From NCBI GenBank assembly GCA_003539625.1, contig DPOU01000008.1:26093-90092 (forward strand): 64,000 nucleotides of DNA, in the 5' to 3' direction. Every line of letters begins with the position of its first letter. Position 1 is the stretch's first letter. The position numbers and the translations under genes are program-made. Origin of the DNA: Acholeplasmatales bacterium. GTDB taxonomy: Bacteria; Bacillota_I; Bacilli_A; ML615J-28; CAG-313. The notes under the pieces are model-generated. The model was given only the letters and a program-made list of their open reading frames with translations, ran no database searches and had not been told where the DNA came from. Of this stretch, positions 25,192-35,600 are shown piece after piece.

Positions 25192-25636
25192 AGATGATAA
25201 TTATTATATGAGCTTAGCTTTAAAAGAAGCAAGTAAAGCTTATTTAGAAGATGAAGTACCTGTCGGTGCTGTTCTTGTAGTAGGTGATAAAGTAATTGCT
25301 AAAGCACATAATGAGAGGCAAAAAAAGCATGATGTTTTAGGACATGCAGAAGTGAAGGTAATTCAAAAAGCCTCAAAGAAATTAAACGCTTGGATCTTAG
25401 ATAATGCAACATTATATGTTACATTAGAACCATGTCTTATGTGTGCGGGTGCTATTCTTCAAGCAAGAATAAAAAGAGTTGTCTTCGCAACGAAAGAACC
25501 AAAGTTTGGCGTAGTTGAAAGTAAAATGAAAATTTTTGACGAAAAGTTTAATCACAAGGTTGAAGTAACAGGAGGAGTTCTTGAAGAAAAATCAAGTGAT
25601 TTATTAAAGCAATTCTTTAAATCAAAAAGATCATAA
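25181..25636 (+). CDS. tadA: tRNA-specific adenosine deaminase
   Basis: Converts A34 of tRNA-Arg(ACG) to inosine. The zinc and catalytic motifs are HAEVKVI (His and Glu near residue 55) and PCLMCAGAI (two Cys near 86-89). The start ATG at 25181 gives 151 residues; a GTG two codons earlier also exists. The gene is followed by the SRP RNA gene, an order also found in Bacillus subtilis (tadA-scr), but dnaX, which follows there, is replaced here by an unrelated lipoprotein gene. Confidence 0.95.
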   Translation: MKNKDDNYYMSLALKEASKAYLEDEVPVGAVLVVGDKVIAKAHNERQKKHDVLGHAEVKVIQKASKKLNAWILDNATLYVTLEPCLMCAGAILQARIKRVVFATKEPKFGVVESKMKIFDEKFNHKVEVTGGVLEEKSSDLLKQFFKSKRS

Positions 25637-25663
25637 AAAAGAAAAAACTACCATTTTAAAAAA

Positions 25664-25692
25664 TTGACAAAATTAAAAAAATATAGTATAAT
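25664..25692 (+). promoter_or_regulatory. consensus promoter of the SRP RNA
   Basis: TTGACA (25664-25669), 17-bp spacer, TATAAT (25687-25692): a perfect sigma-A promoter, as expected for an abundant RNA. Predicted start near 25700. Confidence 0.9.
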
Positions 25693-25699
25693 GCTATTG

Positions 25700-25815
25700 T
25701 AATCTCAACTTAGATACCTTCATCCAAGGTTCCATGGTGAACCAGGTCAGGTCTTGATCGAAGCAGCCTTAAGCTTATGTAACTTGTGGGTGGGGGGATC
25801 TAAGTTGAGATTTTA
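25700..25815 (+). ncRNA. ffs: small signal recognition particle RNA (4.5S type)
   Basis: RNA component of the SRP, binding Ffh to target membrane proteins. The conserved helix 8 ACCAGGTCAGGTC...GAAGCAGCC (25741-25768) is unmistakable. The ends form a perfect stem of about 15 bp (AATCTCAACTTAGAT with ATCTAAGTTGAGATT) that may also act as the terminator, followed by TTTT. At about 115 bases it lacks the Alu domain seen in the longer Bacillus SRP RNA. The apical hexamer is TTGATC (25754-25759), where most bacteria have CGGAAG; this is unusual. Confidence 0.95.
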
Positions 25816-25833
25816 ACATATATGGAGGTAGAC

Positions 25834-27609
25834 ATGAAGAGAAAAACATTATATTTAATGATAGCGTTAATATTGATTTCTAGTATGTTAACTAGTTGTA
25901 AAAAGGAAAAATATACCATTACTTATGAAAATGGTAGTGATATAAATACCATTACGATAGATGGTGGTAGTCTTGCTACTAATAAAGAAGTTTCAAAAAC
26001 AGGATATAGATTTATTGGTTGGTATGATGGCGATGTACAATTTGACTTTTCTAAACCAGTAAAGAAAGATACTAAATTAGTTGCCAAATTTGAAGCAATC
26101 AATTACCAAATAACATATGAAAATGATGGTAACAGTGTAAATAATCCAACATCATATAATATAGAAACAGAAGACATAATTTTATTAAATCCTACCAAGG
26201 AAGGATATAAATTTCTAGGTTGGTATGATGGTGATACTAAAGTAGAAAAAATTACTAAAGGGACAACTGGTGATATTAAACTTGTTGCTAGATTCCATGA
26301 GGCACACAAAGTAACAATTAAATGGGGTGCTGAATTTGAAGATGAAATAATATATGTAATTAATGGTGAATTGCTTGATGAACCTGAAACAAAGATTAGA
26401 GATGGCTATGTACTTAAGTGTTTTGAACAAAATGGTAGAGAATACGATTTTGATAAAGAAGTATATAACGATATTGAACTTGTTGCGGTATGGCTAAAAT
26501 ATTATCAAATAACTATTAATTGGAACGTTGATGATGCAAAAACCATAATCCAAGTGCCTGAAGGTGTAACATTAAAACAATTCGGTGCAATTGAAAAGCC
26601 AACAAAAGAAGGTTTTGTGTTTGCTAATTATTATGAAGATAAAAATTTAACTATTTTATTTGGCTTAGAAAAAGAAGTAACCAGCAATATGGAATTATAT
26701 GCAAGATGGTATGAAAAATATACAATCAACTACGAATTAAATGGTGGCACTTGCACAGGATTAATATATGAATATACAGTGTTCGATAAAAAAACAAATA
26801 TACCACTAGCTAAAAAAGAAGGATATTTCTTTAGAGGCTGGTACAATAATCCAGAATTTAATGGAAGTAGAATTTATCGATTTGATGATACAACTACTGG
26901 TAATTTTACTCTTTTTGCAAAATGGGAAGAAGCTAATTTAAAAAATTCATACATAAGTTTCTTAGGTGATAGTATTTCAACTTATTACAGTTATACACCA
27001 TTTACTAATGAAGAAAATTCTTGTTATTATCCAAAATATCACGAATTAACAGTTGAGCAAACTTGGTGGATGATGACTAGAAATCAATTAGGCTGTAAAC
27101 TAGGAATTAACAATTCATATAGCGGTACTTGTGTAATGAACAAGTACGGAAAAAATTCAACCGAAAACATTTCAAGATTAGAAAAATCGCGTAGACTTGA
27201 TAATTTACCACCTGACATTATGGTTGTATTTATGGGGATGAATGATTCACTTGCTGAAGGAGTAGGAGTTGCTCCAAGTGATTTCAAAACTTCATATCGA
27301 AATATGATTAATAATATATATAAATTATATCCAGATGTTAAATTGTTCTTATGTACTATTAGCTTTGAAGTAAATAGAAATAGTCAAAGTTATTATGAAG
27401 AACACGTTAAAAATACAGCCGCACTAAATCAAGTAATAATTGATTTGTCAGTAGAATATAATTTACCACTTATTGATTTTAGAAATGCTTTCAATACACG
27501 TGATTACTTAGCTGATACTGTTCACCCTAATGTACTTGGTATGGCAGAATTAGCAAAAGTTGCAGTAGGCACAATTAGAGAGTATTTTGACAATTTAGAA
27601 AATAATTAA
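25834..27609 (+). CDS. lipoprotein with InlB B-type repeats and a C-terminal SGNH hydrolase
   Basis: A surface protein of 591 residues. The start at 25834 follows GGAGG; an ATG at 25822 overlaps that site. The lipobox is LTSC. About five Listeria-Bacteroides (InlB B/Flg_new) repeats fill residues 25-365, each with a G-Y-x-F-x-G-W-Y-D turn (KTGYRFIGWYDGD, KEGYKFLGWYDGDT, KEGYFFRGWYNN). The C-terminal esterase/lipase domain has SFLGDSIS with the nucleophile Ser, VFMGMNDS with the N of block III, and DTVHPNVLG with the Asp-His pair. It probably deacylates a surface glycan or lipid. The gene starts about 20 bases after the SRP RNA, with no promoter between. Confidence 0.88.
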   Translation: MKRKTLYLMIALILISSMLTSCKKEKYTITYENGSDINTITIDGGSLATNKEVSKTGYRFIGWYDGDVQFDFSKPVKKDTKLVAKFEAINYQITYENDGNSVNNPTSYNIETEDIILLNPTKEGYKFLGWYDGDTKVEKITKGTTGDIKLVARFHEAHKVTIKWGAEFEDEIIYVINGELLDEPETKIRDGYVLKCFEQNGREYDFDKEVYNDIELVAVWLKYYQITINWNVDDAKTIIQVPEGVTLKQFGAIEKPTKEGFVFANYYEDKNLTILFGLEKEVTSNMELYARWYEKYTINYELNGGTCTGLIYEYTVFDKKTNIPLAKKEGYFFRGWYNNPEFNGSRIYRFDDTTTGNFTLFAKWEEANLKNSYISFLGDSISTYYSYTPFTNEENSCYYPKYHELTVEQTWWMMTRNQLGCKLGINNSYSGTCVMNKYGKNSTENISRLEKSRRLDNLPPDIMVVFMGMNDSLAEGVGVAPSDFKTSYRNMINNIYKLYPDVKLFLCTISFEVNRNSQSYYEEHVKNTAALNQVIIDLSVEYNLPLIDFRNAFNTRDYLADTVHPNVLGMAELAKVAVGTIREYFDNLENN

Positions 27610-27628
27610 AGGAAAGTAGAAGAAACGA

Positions 27629-28291
27629 ATGAATAAAAATATATTAGTGCCAGTTATATCTTTTTGTATTTTTTTGCTATCAACAGTTACAAGTTATATT
27701 TTGAAAAACTATACGTTAACTACTAAAGCATTATTAATAACTGCCGCAATCATAATTGCTATTAGCATCATAATTGCAATTGTTTTAAGAAAACTGGTAA
27801 TTGGAAAAATATTACCGATGATGCTAAATAGTATAGCATTGGGATTTGCGATTAGAGCTTGGCATATATATAAGGAATACGATTTGTCACTTATTGAAAT
27901 ATTATTACCACTTATCATAATAATGGCATATCTATTAATTATCATTGCTATTTCCAACATTCCAGTTGTAAAAAATAATGATACTTTATTTGGTATACTT
28001 ATCACAATAATATTTGTATCTACTATTGTTGCATATATCATAATAGTCAACAATGTAAAAACAAATTGGTTCTCAACCTTTGGTTATTATTTAATTGTTC
28101 AAATAGGAATAATAATAGGATATTTTGTAATTAGAGAAGGCGATGAAAATATTATTGATGTAATGTTGTATTCTTCATATACGGTAATAATAGTTGTTAT
28201 AATCATTGCCATCATTATTGGAGGAGCCGATTCATTAGATTTAGATGTTCCTGTTAATGGCGAAGGAAAAAAGAAAAAGAAAAATGTTTAA
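27629..28291 (+). CDS. polytopic membrane protein of unknown function (220 aa)
   Basis: Not recognised. About seven hydrophobic segments (residues 5-23, 33-51, 62-80, 86-106, 117-138, 150-165 and 180-200), very rich in Ile, with a charged EGDENIID loop near 168 and a Lys-rich cytoplasmic tail (GEGKKKKKNV). It follows the SGNH lipoprotein by 19 bases with a GGAAAG ribosome binding site and probably shares its transcript. A role in membrane energetics or export cannot be claimed. A terminator follows. Confidence 0.62.
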   Translation: MNKNILVPVISFCIFLLSTVTSYILKNYTLTTKALLITAAIIIAISIIIAIVLRKLVIGKILPMMLNSIALGFAIRAWHIYKEYDLSLIEILLPLIIIMAYLLIIIAISNIPVVKNNDTLFGILITIIFVSTIVAYIIIVNNVKTNWFSTFGYYLIVQIGIIIGYFVIREGDENIIDVMLYSSYTVIIVVIIIAIIIGGADSLDLDVPVNGEGKKKKKNV

Positions 28292-28295
28292 AACT

Positions 28296-28322
28296 AAACT
28301 ACTCTTTTGAGTAGTTTTTTTA
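28296..28322 (+). terminator. intrinsic terminator before the tandem surface proteins
   Basis: AAACTACTC/GAGTAGTTT (9 bp), TTTT loop, T9 tail. Confidence 0.9.
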
Positions 28323-28334
28323 CGTAAAAAAAAT

Positions 28335-28364
28335 TCCCCATCGTAGTATTTATGAGAAAGGGGA
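28335..28364 (+). promoter_or_regulatory. hairpin covering the ribosome binding site of the next gene
   Basis: TCCCC (28335-28339) pairs with GGGGA (28360-28364), the ribosome binding site, and an inner helix TCGTA/TATGA (28341-28345 with 28351-28355) stacks on it around a GTATT loop. CCCC is rare in such AT-rich spacer DNA. The hairpin would hide GGGGAGG from the ribosome. Confidence 0.55.
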
Positions 28365-28373
28365 GGACTTTAC

Positions 28374-30362
28374 ATGAAAAAAATTTATTTACTTATATTA
28401 TGTGCAATAAACTTATTAGTTTTTTGTACAATATCTAAAAGAATATTTGCAAGTGTAGATATTCAAAATGTTAAAAAAACAATGATTGCTGAGGTTGGTA
28501 GTATAAAACCTAAAGACTTAGAATATGAAGGTTACCAAATAGTTTCATCAAATATTAACTTTAATAGAAGTGGTGATTATCAAGTCGTATATAGAAATGA
28601 AGAAACAAATAATAGTTGCTTTAAAATAGTAAAACTAAAGGATAAAAAAGACTTAGAAGGACAAATCTCTTATGCTAAAACTACTAATCTAGAAATAGGG
28701 GGAATAACAAATGGTACTTTTCAAAAGGTAATTAAAGATAATCAAAATAACTATTATATTGCGTATATAAATGAAGTAATAATAGATCAAGAAGAATTGT
28801 ATGATATTTGTGTTGCCAAGATATATGATAATACAATAATATATCAAAAAACTATTTTCGAAAAAGAAAAAGGTTTAATTGTTGATATGTTAGTTGATGA
28901 AGACAAGTTAGTTATTCTACTTGAAAAAGAAGGAACTAGTAAAACAAATGATGTATTTCTATATATTTTAGATGATAAAGGTGAAATACTAAATTTTCAA
29001 CAGTTTATTGGAAGTGGCATAAATCATGCAATAAAATTATTACAAGATATTACATCCTATTACATTGTAGGTGAAACAACATCTACCGATTATGATTATA
29101 ATTTTTCACACAAATATAGATGTGGGGTTGTTTTTATTGTCGATAAAGAGCAGCCAGAACGTTTTACATATTATTCAGTTATTGATGAGAACTATGATGT
29201 TACTGTAAACGATGCTTGTATATGCGATGACAAACTGTATGTTTCAACTACTATATATAATAAGGAAATAAGAGCTCGCCAATTAGAACTATATGTATTC
29301 GATAATATTAGATATGAGTATTATGATAAATCATTATTATTTATAACATTGACAAAAACATTGCTGAAAATGAGTTGTGATAATAATGATCAATTAGTAA
29401 TGGTGTTTGAAGACTATGATGAAGAAAAATCTGGTATGTCACAATATGTATATATAGTAGATCAAATGCTAAACAAAACATTAGTGTATAAAACAAATTG
29501 TTATCGAGCAGAAAATACCAATTTAGTAGATTTTGTAGCAGTAGATAATAATGATTATATCTTTTTGTATCATTTATATAATTCAAAAGAACTCAACAAA
29601 TATGGTTATTTATACCAAGTAGTTAGCAATAATAAAGTATTATTTGAAATTGAAAAATATAGCGAGAATGATTCAATTGGAGGTCTTGTTGAAAATAACT
29701 ATGACGAATTAATATTTAATAATAGAAATAGTTTGAAAATTGATGGTATAGATTATAGCTATTTAAATTCGCATGGGACATTAGTTATCAACAATCCTAG
29801 TGATACAATTACTTTACCAGTATTGTATGCGGGGGGAGAAAAATGCCAAATAGATGAAGAAAAATCAACCATTATTTCGCCAACTAGTCAGTTTGGATCA
29901 TATATTGCAAGATATTATTTTACTAATAAAGATATTGAATATATTTACATAGAAAATATAAGAATTAACCCCTATTGTAATCTTAGAGATAAAGGGCTAT
30001 ATGATACTGATGTTAAAATTAATTTCAATGGGACAGCTACTCTTAATCATCAAAGCATTGAATCAGGTTATGAAATATCTAAACCAGGTAGTTATACATT
30101 AGAACTAAAGGGCAAAGATGATGAAAAATTTGAAATAAATTTTGAAGTTGCAAATATATCAAATCGTGAAATTATTGAAGATGATATCGTGCCGGAGATA
30201 GAAGAAATTAAAACAAGAGATGACAAAGAAATAAAAAAAGCTATCATAGAAGAAAGTATAGATCTTAATGATATTAAGAAGAAAACTAAAAACAATTTGT
30301 GGTATGTACTACTACCAATTGCTTTTGCCATAGCATTTGTTTTAGTACTTAAAAAGAGGTAA
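28374..30362 (+). CDS. exported membrane-anchored surface protein, tandem paralogue 1
   Basis: Not recognised beyond its layout: an N-terminal signal peptide (about residues 1-27), about 600 extracellular residues, and a C-terminal transmembrane helix (NLWYVLLPIAFAIAFVLVL) with a KKR stop-transfer, so type I topology with no LPXTG. The extracellular part has repeated short beta-strands with YYIVG, LYVST and DYIFLYHLY patterns suggestive of a beta-propeller, then a small Ig-like domain near residues 545-600 (KPGSYTLELKG). The following gene has the same architecture. The ribosome binding site GGGGAGG is strong but partly base-paired. Confidence 0.72.
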   Translation: MKKIYLLILCAINLLVFCTISKRIFASVDIQNVKKTMIAEVGSIKPKDLEYEGYQIVSSNINFNRSGDYQVVYRNEETNNSCFKIVKLKDKKDLEGQISYAKTTNLEIGGITNGTFQKVIKDNQNNYYIAYINEVIIDQEELYDICVAKIYDNTIIYQKTIFEKEKGLIVDMLVDEDKLVILLEKEGTSKTNDVFLYILDDKGEILNFQQFIGSGINHAIKLLQDITSYYIVGETTSTDYDYNFSHKYRCGVVFIVDKEQPERFTYYSVIDENYDVTVNDACICDDKLYVSTTIYNKEIRARQLELYVFDNIRYEYYDKSLLFITLTKTLLKMSCDNNDQLVMVFEDYDEEKSGMSQYVYIVDQMLNKTLVYKTNCYRAENTNLVDFVAVDNNDYIFLYHLYNSKELNKYGYLYQVVSNNKVLFEIEKYSENDSIGGLVENNYDELIFNNRNSLKIDGIDYSYLNSHGTLVINNPSDTITLPVLYAGGEKCQIDEEKSTIISPTSQFGSYIARYYFTNKDIEYIYIENIRINPYCNLRDKGLYDTDVKINFNGTATLNHQSIESGYEISKPGSYTLELKGKDDEKFEINFEVANISNREIIEDDIVPEIEEIKTRDDKEIKKAIIEESIDLNDIKKKTKNNLWYVLLPIAFAIAFVLVLKKR

Positions 30363-30366
30363 TAAT

Positions 30367-32562
30367 ATGAAGAAAAAACTATTCATAATTGCTATTCTTT
30401 TTAGTATTTTTTCGTTTATAAGTTTAAAAGCTCTTTCCTCAAAAGCCGCCAGTAATATTAACAAACCAATTGTTAATATAGTAGAAGAACAAAAAATAGT
30501 GAAAAATAATATTCAAAAAATAATTGATAATAATGTCTACTTGGCAAATAATAATACATATTTTATTAATGAAAATATTATTATCGAAGGTAAAATAAAT
30601 AATTATATATATAATAAAGATAGTATAATATTTACAATTAAAGAGTCAGATGGCACCATTATATGTAAATATAATCAAACATTAAAGGATAAACAATTAA
30701 TTGATAAACTACCAATAACCATTAATGACATGGTTGTTTATAATGAACAATTGATTGTTGTTGGGGAAGAAAAAAATGATGCATGCATTTACACATATAC
30801 CATAGATGGTACACAAATAAACAAATATCAGTATGGTGGAAATGCTAAAGAAAGCTTTTTGAAAATTCAAATTAGTGGTAATTATATATATTTAATAGGT
30901 CAAAAAAATGGAATAAGTGAGGGAAGTATATTCAAAAATGTCGGTAATGATGAGGATATAAAACCATTCATAATTAGAATGAATTCTTCATTTAAGATAG
31001 TAAATGAGTTTTATATTAATGAAAAAACAAAGCTCGAAAAGATAAAAAACTTTGCTTTTAATAGTAATATTAGCTTTACAATTGAAACTTTTGATAAACG
31101 ATTTTTTCACTACGAATTAGATAATGAATTAAAATTAATAAAGCATTATGAATTATTACCCCCAATCAAATATAAAGATATTACTAAATTAAACAATAAT
31201 TGTTATTTATTAGAAACACTTAATACTTACTATTTAGGATTTAAATTATCAAACTCTTGGCATTTAATTCCTTTAACTGATATTGATGAAATAAATTATA
31301 CCAATTTAATAAATGGTAATGTAATAATTACAAACTATTCTAATAATCAAATAAAAACATATAAAATTAGTGAATATCACATAGAGTATATCAATGACTT
31401 TATATATCAATATCCCTATTTAAATTATCAATCAACTAACCATTTCAAAGTTGAATCTTATCTTGAAGATTTGGAATTTATATATGATAGTGTTGCAAAC
31501 CAATCGATTAATCTCCAAAAATCAAATACTTATATTGCTAAGTACTATGCAATTAAACAAGATGGAACTAGGTTAGACATAGAAACTAACTATATTGTTC
31601 AGCCATTTATTAATATAGTTGATGAAGGAGTTTATCCAGTAGGTTATAAATTATTGTTTACTGATGAAGTTATGGTAAATGATACCAAAGCTATAAATGG
31701 TGAATCATTAAATAGTGTTGGAACCTATCAACTAAAACATAATGGTAAAAGTTATAAAATATATGTTAAAGAAAAAACATATCACAATTTTGATAAAGAT
31801 TATCTAGAAGCTGATTACATATTAACAAAAGATGATAATGCAATATATAAAGTAATTTTAAGCACTAATAAACAAATAAAAAGGGTCATAGTAAATGAAA
31901 AAGATTATCCATTTATTCAAAACAATGATGAACTAATACTAAATTTTGCCTTGGGTGGTAATGATTTTATAAGTTATTACATAGATAGTGTAGTATTTAG
32001 TGATGATACAACATTAAAAATAAATCAGTATTATAAACTAAAACGAGTATCAACCTACCCTATTTTAAAACTAACTTATGAAAATGACACTTTAAACTAT
32101 CAAATCAATGATGAAGATAAAACCATATTTGATGTTGTTGTTAAAATGTATAAAGAAACTACATTGTTAGAAGAAGTTCACACTTTTTTAGAAGATACTA
32201 ATATTAACTTTAATGTTGACGCAAACAAAGTTGAGGTATTGGTTAGATACCATTTGGAAGGAAAAACCATTGAAGAAGTTAACTTAATTGACTTAGTTGC
32301 AACCAAAAAATCAAAGAAGGATAATAATCTCGAATTAACCTTTGGAAAAAATAATGATATGATAGAAAACATAAAAATAAAAGTAAATGAAGACAGTTTA
32401 AAAGTAAAAAATGTGAGTGCCCAAAAAATTGACTTAACTAAAGCTTATCAAACTAACGACAATAAATTAATTTGTTATATTTCGATAATAATCACTATAA
32501 TTCTTGCGATAATTATTATTTCGGTAATTATTAGAAGACACATCAAAAAAAGCGAACATTAG
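30367..32562 (+). CDS. exported membrane-anchored surface protein, tandem paralogue 2
   Basis: 731 residues with the same plan as its upstream neighbour: signal peptide, long beta-rich ectodomain, a C-terminal helix (LICYISIIITIILAIIIISVII) and a basic tail (RRHIKKSEH). Its Ig-like segment (FINIVDEGVYPVGYKLLFTD ending in SVGTYQLKHNGKSYKIYVKE) lines up with that of paralogue 1 (CNLRDKGLYDTDVKINFNG ending in KPGSYTLELKG), but it carries an extra ~150-residue beta region before the membrane helix. The two genes are four bases apart and surely co-transcribed. Function unknown; a sensor or adhesin pair is possible. Confidence 0.72.
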   Translation: MKKKLFIIAILFSIFSFISLKALSSKAASNINKPIVNIVEEQKIVKNNIQKIIDNNVYLANNNTYFINENIIIEGKINNYIYNKDSIIFTIKESDGTIICKYNQTLKDKQLIDKLPITINDMVVYNEQLIVVGEEKNDACIYTYTIDGTQINKYQYGGNAKESFLKIQISGNYIYLIGQKNGISEGSIFKNVGNDEDIKPFIIRMNSSFKIVNEFYINEKTKLEKIKNFAFNSNISFTIETFDKRFFHYELDNELKLIKHYELLPPIKYKDITKLNNNCYLLETLNTYYLGFKLSNSWHLIPLTDIDEINYTNLINGNVIITNYSNNQIKTYKISEYHIEYINDFIYQYPYLNYQSTNHFKVESYLEDLEFIYDSVANQSINLQKSNTYIAKYYAIKQDGTRLDIETNYIVQPFINIVDEGVYPVGYKLLFTDEVMVNDTKAINGESLNSVGTYQLKHNGKSYKIYVKEKTYHNFDKDYLEADYILTKDDNAIYKVILSTNKQIKRVIVNEKDYPFIQNNDELILNFALGGNDFISYYIDSVVFSDDTTLKINQYYKLKRVSTYPILKLTYENDTLNYQINDEDKTIFDVVVKMYKETTLLEEVHTFLEDTNINFNVDANKVEVLVRYHLEGKTIEEVNLIDLVATKKSKKDNNLELTFGKNNDMIENIKIKVNEDSLKVKNVSAQKIDLTKAYQTNDNKLICYISIIITIILAIIIISVIIRRHIKKSEH

Positions 32563-32579
32563 AAATTTTGCCGTTGTTC

Positions 32580-32608
32580 TTGTAAAAAAAATGCTAGTGT
32601 GGTATACT
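32580..32608 (+). promoter_or_regulatory. promoter of the dnaE-pgi operon
   Basis: TTGTAA (32580-32585), 17-bp spacer, TATACT (32603-32608), 25 bases before dnaE with AGGAGGCAG between. Confidence 0.72.
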
Positions 32609-32633
32609 AACATTAAAGAAGGAGGCAGTAAGA

Positions 32634-35600
32634 ATGTTCCAATACTTATATGTACAAACTGAATATTCTATTTTACAAAGTGCTTGTAAAATCAAGCCTC
32701 TAATTGAAAAGCTAAAAGAACAACAGTTACATTCTTGTGCGATTGTTGATGAAGGTACAATGTATGGCACCATTAAGTTTTATCAAGAGTGCAATAAGAA
32801 TAATATTAAGCCAGTAATTGGCTTAAAAGTAAAATATCATTATAACGATAAAACCAACAACTTAGTACTACTTGCAATTAACAACTTTGGTTACCAAAAT
32901 TTAATGAAGATTTCAAGTAGATTACAACTAACTAACAACAACATTGATTTTGAATATTTACAAAAAACAACTATGGGATTAATCGCAATACTCCCATATG
33001 AAGAATCACTTGTTCAAAAATATCTAGAACGAAATGATGCTAAAAATGCTATTCAAACATTAGAATTATTAAGAGAAATATATAGCGATTTTTATATTGG
33101 TTTAGGAATAAAAAGTATTACCAATTCTAATTTTATTGATAATTATTTCAAACTATTAAAAAACTACAATTATCAATTTGTAGCACTACCTAAAGTAAGC
33201 TTCATAAATGAAAGTGACTATGATGCTTACACTACACTAAAAGCTATAAAGAATAACGGTGTTTTGGTTGAGGGAATCGAAAATGATAAAAATAATTATC
33301 TACATGATGTAAAAAGTGTGGAAACAATTTATTATAATCATTATGATATGCTTGAAAATACTTCTAAAATAGCTAACATGTGTAATGTACAAATAGAATT
33401 TGGTAAATATCAGTTACCACTATATGAATCAGGCTTAGATAGTTTTGCCTATTTAAAAGAACTGTGTTCAATAGGTCTTGAAAAAAGAATGCAAAACTTT
33501 GAGTATTCATATGATAAAAGAAAATATTATGATCGCTTAAATTATGAACTTAATGTCATTAATGAAATGGGCTTTTCTGACTATTTTTTGATTGTTTATG
33601 ATTATGTTAAATATGCTAAGAAGAATAACATATTTGTTGGACCGGGAAGAGGTTCTGCCCCAGCTTCACTTGTTGCTTATTCTTTGGGAATAACGGAAAT
33701 TGATCCGCTATATTATAACTTGTTATTTGAAAGATTTTTAAATAAAGAACGTTTATCTATGCCAGATATCGATATCGACTTTCCAGATGATAGACGCGAT
33801 GAAGTAATTCGCTATGTTGGAAAAAAATATGGTAAGAACAGAGTTGCGCACATATTAACTTTTGGTACATTTAAAATTAGGCAAGCTATAAATGATTGCG
33901 CAAGAGTATTTAAATTAAATGATGTTAAAACAAAAGAAATATATAAACATTTACAAGCTGTAAACACCTATAAAGTATATGATAACCCATCATTAAAAAC
34001 CTTAATTGAAGCAAGTAGTGATTTACAATTATTAATGAACAATTATGAAGACATTAATAAAGTGCTAACAATTGCTTGTAAGATTCAAGACATACCTAGA
34101 AACATTTCTACCCATGCAGCAGGAATAGTTATAACCAAATTTGATTTAGTTAATTATACACCACTTGATGAAGGATTAGATGAGATATATCAAACTCAAT
34201 ATGAAGCTAAAGATTTAGAAGCTTTAGGACTATTAAAGATGGACTTTTTAGGATTAAAGAATCTTACAAACATTGCGAAAACTATTGAATTAATAAGAAA
34301 AGATATACCTGACTTTACTCTCCCTAAAAATGAAAATGATTATGATACATACAAGATGATGCGTGAAGGTGATTTGACGGGAGTTTTCCAATTAGAATCG
34401 GCGGGGATGCGAAAAGTAATAATGCAACTTAAAACATCTACCTTTGATGATATTACACATGCATTAGCACTATATAGACCTGGACCAATGGATATAATAC
34501 CAAGCTTTATTAGAAGAAAATTTAATGAAGAAAAAGTTGAATACCCTCATAAAGATTTAGAACCAATTTTAAAAGAAACTTATGGTATGATTGTATATCA
34601 AGATCAAATTATGTTAATTGCTTGTAAATTTGCGGGATACACGTTAGGTAGAGCAGATATCTTAAGAAGAGCAGTTTCAAAAAAGAAAAAAGAAGTCTTA
34701 GAACAAGAAAGAATAAACTTTGTTGAATCATCAGTAAACAGAGGATATTCAAGTGATACTGCTAATATGATATATGATTATATTGTTAAATTTGCGGACT
34801 ACGGATTTAATAAAGCTCATAGTGTTGCTTACGCAAAAATCGCATATCTTACTGCGTATTTGAAATGCCATTACTTTGCGTATTATATGTCGACACTTAT
34901 GACCTCTTTTATGGGAAGTTCTTCTGAAATGTTAGAATATACTAAAGAAGCAACAAAAAAGAATGTTGAGGTATTAAATCCTAACATCAAACTTAGTACT
35001 GATGAATTTGAAGTTATAAATGGAAAAATATATTTCCCATTATCCATCATTAAGGGGTTAGGAGAAATAAAAACTAAACAGTGTATTGAAGAAAGAACAA
35101 AGGTTCAGTTTAAAGACTATGAAGACTTTGTTGAAAGAACTAAAGATTTTCTAGCCATATCACTTCTTGAAAATATAATATATAGTGGAGCGCTAGATGA
35201 TTTTGGGCTAACTAAAAAGGCAATGATTGAAAACTTAAAATCTATTATTGATCGTTCAAACTATGGATTTATAAAAGATATGATTAAAACTGATTATACT
35301 GATGAAGAATTTAGTTATGGGATATTACAAGAAAAAGAATTAGAAGTAATTGGAATAAATATAAAGTATAATTTTTACCAACAATTTGCTAGTTTTTATA
35401 GTAAATATAATTTAGTAAAAATAGCAAATCTAAGCGAAAACAAAGAAGCAAGAACTATCGGTACAGTAAAGAGAGTAAGAGAAACAAAAACAAAAAATAA
35501 CGAAACAATGGCATTTGTCGAAATAACCGATGACACGTCAAATATTGAGATAGTATTATTCCCTATGATTTATCAACAAATAGGAAAATTACAAAACGGA

